Part shown: in pieces, positions 21,425 through 24,037 of the stretch
Numbering within the stretch: position 1 is the stretch's first letter
Layout of the letters: each line of letters begins with the position of its first letter
From: JBKBRC01 sp046292345
GTDB taxonomy: Bacteria > Bacteroidota > Rhodothermia > Rhodothermales > Rubricoccaceae
Assembly (NCBI GenBank): GCA_046292345.1
Contig: JBKBRC010000036.1
Span: 1-24,037 of the forward strand
Length of the DNA: 24,037 bases
Direction of reading: 5' to 3'
Translations under genes and position numbers: made by a program
Notes under the pieces: model-generated
What the model was told of the DNA's origin: nothing
Seen by the model: the letters and a program-made list of their open reading frames with translations, nothing else
Database searches by the model: none

Positions 21425-23062
21425 TCAGTTGAGCACGATCAGGCGTCCCGAGAGCCGTCGCCCGCCCGCCTCGACGAGGTAGACGTAGGTGCCGTTGGCG
21501 ACGCGCGTGCCGGCATCCGTCGTGCCGTCCCAGAGCACCTCGCTCGGCCCGGCCGGGCGCGCGCCGCCCTCGAGCGTGCGGACGAGGTTCATGCCGAAGT
21601 CGAAGACGCGCACGCGTACGTCAGCGGGGGCGGGCAGATCAAAGCGGATACGGGCGAGCGCGCCGCCGCCCGGCGCGAAGGGGTTGGGATAGGCGTAGAC
21701 GTCCACGGCCGGCACGTCGGCGGTGGGCGCGTCCGGCCGGGGAGGCACGTTGGCGCGGGCAACGCGCCAGGTCTGGCCGCCGTCGGCGGAGCGGAGCAGC
21801 CCCTCGGCCGACCCGGCCCAGAGCACGCGCCCGCCCGGCGGCCCTGTCACGGCGACTGCGAACACGGGCGCGCCGGGGCGGATGGGGAGCGGGCGCCCGT
21901 CCTCGCCGCGGAAGACACGCGTCACGTTCCAGGTGCGTCCGCCGTCGGGCGAGGCGTAGAGGCCGTCCTGCGCGGCCACGTACGCGCGCGCGCCGTCGAA
22001 GGCGAAGGCGTAGGCGATGGTGCCGCGCAGGAGCGTCGTGAAGCGCGGCGTGCCGTCTGCGTCGTCGCCCGTCCAGACGGTCACGCCGTACTCCTCGCGG
22101 AGGCCCTGCGCGGCGAGGGGCGAGGGCCACGTGGCAAACCAGACGGGGTCTCGCATGCCCTCGAGCGGCTGCGCGGCGATGGCCGTGACGAAGTTGCCGG
22201 TCGGGCTGCCACCGGGCGCAGCCGGATCGGTGACGAAGCGGCGCCAGGCGCGCTGCCCGCCAGCGCGCTCGTCGGCGGCGTCGGAGCGGTTGAGGCCGCC
22301 CAGCGTGCCGACCCAGAGCGTGCCGGCCTCGTCGGCCGTCACGGCGTAGGCTTCGAAGTTGTAGCTGGCCGAGGCGCGCGAACCGTCCGGCAGGACGGTC
22401 CCCTGCGGCGCGACGGGGAAGGCGACGGGCTGCTCGGGGGCGATGGCACGCAGCGTATCGGGCGGCAGCACGAGGCGCTGCCAGGTCGCGCCGCCGTCGG
22501 CAGAGCGGCGCAGGCCGGCCACGCCTGCGGCCACGAACACGTCCGGGCCGGCGAGTGCGAGCCCGTAGGGCGGCGCGAACGCGCCCGAGACGACGGGCTC
22601 GGCGTAGAGCGTCGAGACGCCGTAGACGAGGCTCGTGGCCGCGGCCGGGTCGGAGGGCGCAAAGCGGTAGCGCCACGTGCGCCCGGCGTCGTCCGAGACG
22701 GCAAAGCCGGCGGCCGTGGGCGTGGGATCGTCAGCGGCCGCGTCGGTGAAGCCGAGGCCGACCCACACGCGCGGGCCGTCGGTGGCGATGCTGTAGGCGC
22801 GGGCCTCGGGCGCGACGGCCGGGCGGAACGCCTCGGCGCTGGCCGCGAAGCGCGGCGCGCCGTCCGGACCGATGACGACGAGGCGGGGGCCGGCGTAGAG
22901 CGTCGTGCCGTCGGTGCCGAGCGTCGTGACGCCGTTGCGCGCGCCGAGCGGGAGCCCGTCTACGACGCCGGCACCCGTGTCGATAGTCTGCGCGGCGGGC
23001 GCCGGGGCGGCCAGGGCAATAAGGGCGCCGGCGAGGGCGGTGCGAGAGCGGGGGAAACGCAC
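21425..23062 (-). CDS. Secreted Asp-box beta-propeller protein with type IX-like C-terminal sorting domain
   Basis: A 545-residue exported protein. Residues 1-24 form a signal peptide (MRFPRSRTALAGALIALAAPAPAA) from a GTG at 23062. Residues 25-440 are repetitive strands with four Asp-box (BNR/sialidase-type) motifs: SDDAGRTW (123-130), SADGGATW (187-194), SPDGGRTW (371-378) and SADGGQTW (425-432), indicating a beta-propeller of the WD40/YVTN or photosynthesis-stability-factor-like kind. No catalytic sialidase residues could be identified. Residues 453-545 match the type IX sorting/FlgD-Ig-like pattern: YAYPNPFAPGG, ARIRFDLPAPADVRVRVFD, LVRTLEGG, GPSEVLWDGTTDAGTRVANG and TYVYLVEAGG..LSGRLIVLN. 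An ATG at 23164 overlapping the upstream stop (ATGA) would add 34 polar residues before the signal peptide; it is possible but less likely. The substrate or role is unknown. Confidence 0.82.
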   Translation of the reverse strand: MRFPRSRTALAGALIALAAPAPAAQTIDTGAGVVDGLPLGARNGVTTLGTDGTTLYAGPRLVVIGPDGAPRFAASAEAFRPAVAPEARAYSIATDGPRVWVGLGFTDAAADDPTPTAAGFAVSDDAGRTWRYRFAPSDPAAATSLVYGVSTLYAEPVVSGAFAPPYGLALAGPDVFVAAGVAGLRRSADGGATWQRLVLPPDTLRAIAPEQPVAFPVAPQGTVLPDGSRASASYNFEAYAVTADEAGTLWVGTLGGLNRSDAADERAGGQRAWRRFVTDPAAPGGSPTGNFVTAIAAQPLEGMRDPVWFATWPSPLAAQGLREEYGVTVWTGDDADGTPRFTTLLRGTIAYAFAFDGARAYVAAQDGLYASPDGGRTWNVTRVFRGEDGRPLPIRPGAPVFAVAVTGPPGGRVLWAGSAEGLLRSADGGQTWRVARANVPPRPDAPTADVPAVDVYAYPNPFAPGGGALARIRFDLPAPADVRVRVFDFGMNLVRTLEGGARPAGPSEVLWDGTTDAGTRVANGTYVYLVEAGGRRLSGRLIVLN

Positions 23063-23160
23063 AGGGGCGGCAGCGGGGCAGGGGGGAGGGCGTCGTCTGA
23101 GGCGAGCACGCGCGCGATCCGCTCCCCCGGGCGCGGGGCGGTCGGCGGAGTGCGGAGCGG

Positions 23161-23922
23161 TCATTCGATCACGAACGTGACGGCCGCCGGCGCGCTGGCG
23201 AGGCCGGCGCGGTCGCGCGCGACGACCTCGAAGGCATAGGGGCCCGCGGCCGTGGTGGGCGTGACGCTGAGCGCGACCGTGTAGCGCCCGTCGCGGGCCG
23301 TCTGGTCTCCGGCCGTGCGGCCGTCGTCGGAGAGCTGGGCGAGCACGTTCCCGGCGCCCGGCGCGCGCAGGTCCACGCGGGCGATGTTGGCGCGGCCGTC
23401 TGGGTCGTCTACGGTGGCGATGATGCGGAGCGTCGTCTGGCCGGTGGCGGGGCGCGCCGTCCGTGGCGGGACCGTGACCTGCGAGACGACGGGCGGGCCG
23501 AGCGAGGTGGCGCCGAAGCGGAGCGTGGCCGCGGCGCGGTCGCCCACGCGTCCGGCGGCGTCCTCGGTCGTGACCGTGATGGCATAGTCGCCGATGGCCC
23601 CGCGCGGAAGGCGCAGCGGCACGTCGATCGTCGTGCGCCCGGCCGCGGCGGGCTGCGTGCCCTGCGCCACGAGCGTATCCGTGCCCTGGTAGCGGACGAG
23701 GTAGCGCACCGTCACGACGCCCTCGCCGCCCCGCACGTCGGCGCTGAGCGCGAGGGGCACCTCGGCGAAGGGCGCCGGCGAATCCAGGAACACCTCGAGC
23801 GGCGCGGCCGCGAAGCCCGAGAGCGCCGGCGGCGTCCCGACGGGGTCTCGCGGGCCAGGCGCGTTGTCGCACGCGGCGACGGCGAGCAGCGCGGCGAGCG
23901 CGAGAGGCAGGGCGAGGCGCAT
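23161..23922 (-). CDS. Lipoprotein with Ig-like/cadherin-like strand domains
   Basis: A 253-residue protein from the ATG at 23922. The signal peptide ends LLAVAAC with lipidated Cys18, followed by Asp-Asn. Asp at +2 would mean inner-membrane retention in Proteobacteria, but that rule does not carry over to Bacteroidota. The mature part is two or three immunoglobulin-like beta-sandwich repeats: one about 45-145 (FLDSPAPFAEVPLALSADV to DYAITVTTEDAAGRVGD) and one about 155-253. The second holds DDPDGRANIARVDL and the acidic segment LSDDGRTAGDQTARDGRYT, a likely calcium-binding turn like those seen in choice-of-anchor-type domains. It ends YAFEVVARDRAGLAS..VTFVIE. Function unknown. It heads the minus-strand cluster with the propeller and the PorV-like barrel. 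The 98 bp after its stop may be leader for the next gene. Confidence 0.78.
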   Translation of the reverse strand: MRLALPLALAALLAVAACDNAPGPRDPVGTPPALSGFAAAPLEVFLDSPAPFAEVPLALSADVRGGEGVVTVRYLVRYQGTDTLVAQGTQPAAAGRTTIDVPLRLPRGAIGDYAITVTTEDAAGRVGDRAAATLRFGATSLGPPVVSQVTVPPRTARPATGQTTLRIIATVDDPDGRANIARVDLRAPGAGNVLAQLSDDGRTAGDQTARDGRYTVALSVTPTTAAGPYAFEVVARDRAGLASAPAAVTFVIE

Positions 23923-23952
23923 CGGGGATGGGCGGCGGGCAGAGGCGGCGCG

Positions 23953-23960
23953 CCAAGATA
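23953..23960 (-). promoter_or_regulatory. Possible -7-type promoter element for the lipoprotein cluster
   Basis: The minus strand reads TATCTTGG, a partial match to TAnnTTTG, 30 bases upstream of the ATG at 23922. A small inverted repeat ATGGCC-GGAG-GGCCAT (23965-23980) lies just upstream of it. No -33 element is visible. Confidence 0.3.
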
Positions 23961-24037
23961 GGGCATGGCCGGAGGGCCATCCCCGGGCGTTCCCCGAGAC
24001 CTTCAAGCGCTGCGGCGGAGCCGCGCGCGCGCGGCCG

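Noticed and set aside
21269..23239. 656-residue plus-strand frame opposite the propeller and lipoprotein genes
   Set aside because: Spans several real minus-strand genes and an intergenic gap, with only low-complexity sequence.

Overview
The window is about 24 kb of very GC-rich, densely coding bacterial DNA. The gene content points to the Bacteroidota/Rhodothermota side of the tree, most likely a Rhodothermia-type marine or halophilic bacterium (inference). The supporting genes are a short Bacteroidota-style primary sigma factor, a PorV/PorQ-type outer-membrane protein beside a protein with a type IX secretion-like C-terminal domain, an outer-membrane receptor with an N-terminal carboxypeptidase-regulatory-like domain, a single-chain class II glycyl-tRNA synthetase, and A/T-rich TAnnTTTG-like promoter words in front of several genes. 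Nothing looks like phage, plasmid, CRISPR, an insertion sequence or an RNA gene. Most genes are chromosomal housekeeping or envelope genes.

Layout. 1-2404 (minus): a 3'-truncated short-chain dehydrogenase, a lipoprotein and a TrmH-type SpoU methyltransferase. 2545-3990 (plus): glycyl-tRNA synthetase. 4295-5743 (plus): a DASH-type cryptochrome/photolyase, meeting tail to tail a LexA-like repressor (5740-6432, minus) whose peptidase dyad appears lost. A YceI lipoprotein (6552-7214, minus) lies behind the repressor. 7215-7646 is an intergenic region with two different short tandem repeats on either side of a 100-N assembly gap. 7647-8228: a ComEA-like helix-hairpin-helix protein. 8278-8517 (minus): a small one-helix membrane protein. 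8688-10631 (plus): a two-haem ferric-reductase-like flavocytochrome and a membrane-anchored monohaem cytochrome c. 10614-11579 (minus): a voltage-gated-type potassium channel with 10 unresolved bases in its tail. 11663-12505 (minus): the primary sigma factor, ending in a strong hairpin terminator.

12816-17745 (plus) is a tight five-gene run, folP-cdaA-pcm-popT-purB, with 4-nt overlaps or gaps of 8-19 bp: folate synthesis, c-di-AMP synthesis, protein repair, undecaprenyl-phosphate recycling and purine synthesis. 17856-20336 (plus) is a TonB-dependent-receptor-like outer-membrane barrel. The window ends with a minus-strand envelope cluster (23922 down to 20383): an Ig-like lipoprotein, an Asp-box beta-propeller with a sorting-type C-terminal domain, and a PorV/PorQ-like barrel.

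I do not see a wholly new multi-gene system. The best leads are the apparently non-cleavable LexA homologue next to the cryptochrome, a paired GCGTGA element with an 18-bp period found upstream of both the cryptochrome and the sigma factor, and the double tandem-repeat locus at the gap. All calls rest on reading motifs by eye; no database search was run.
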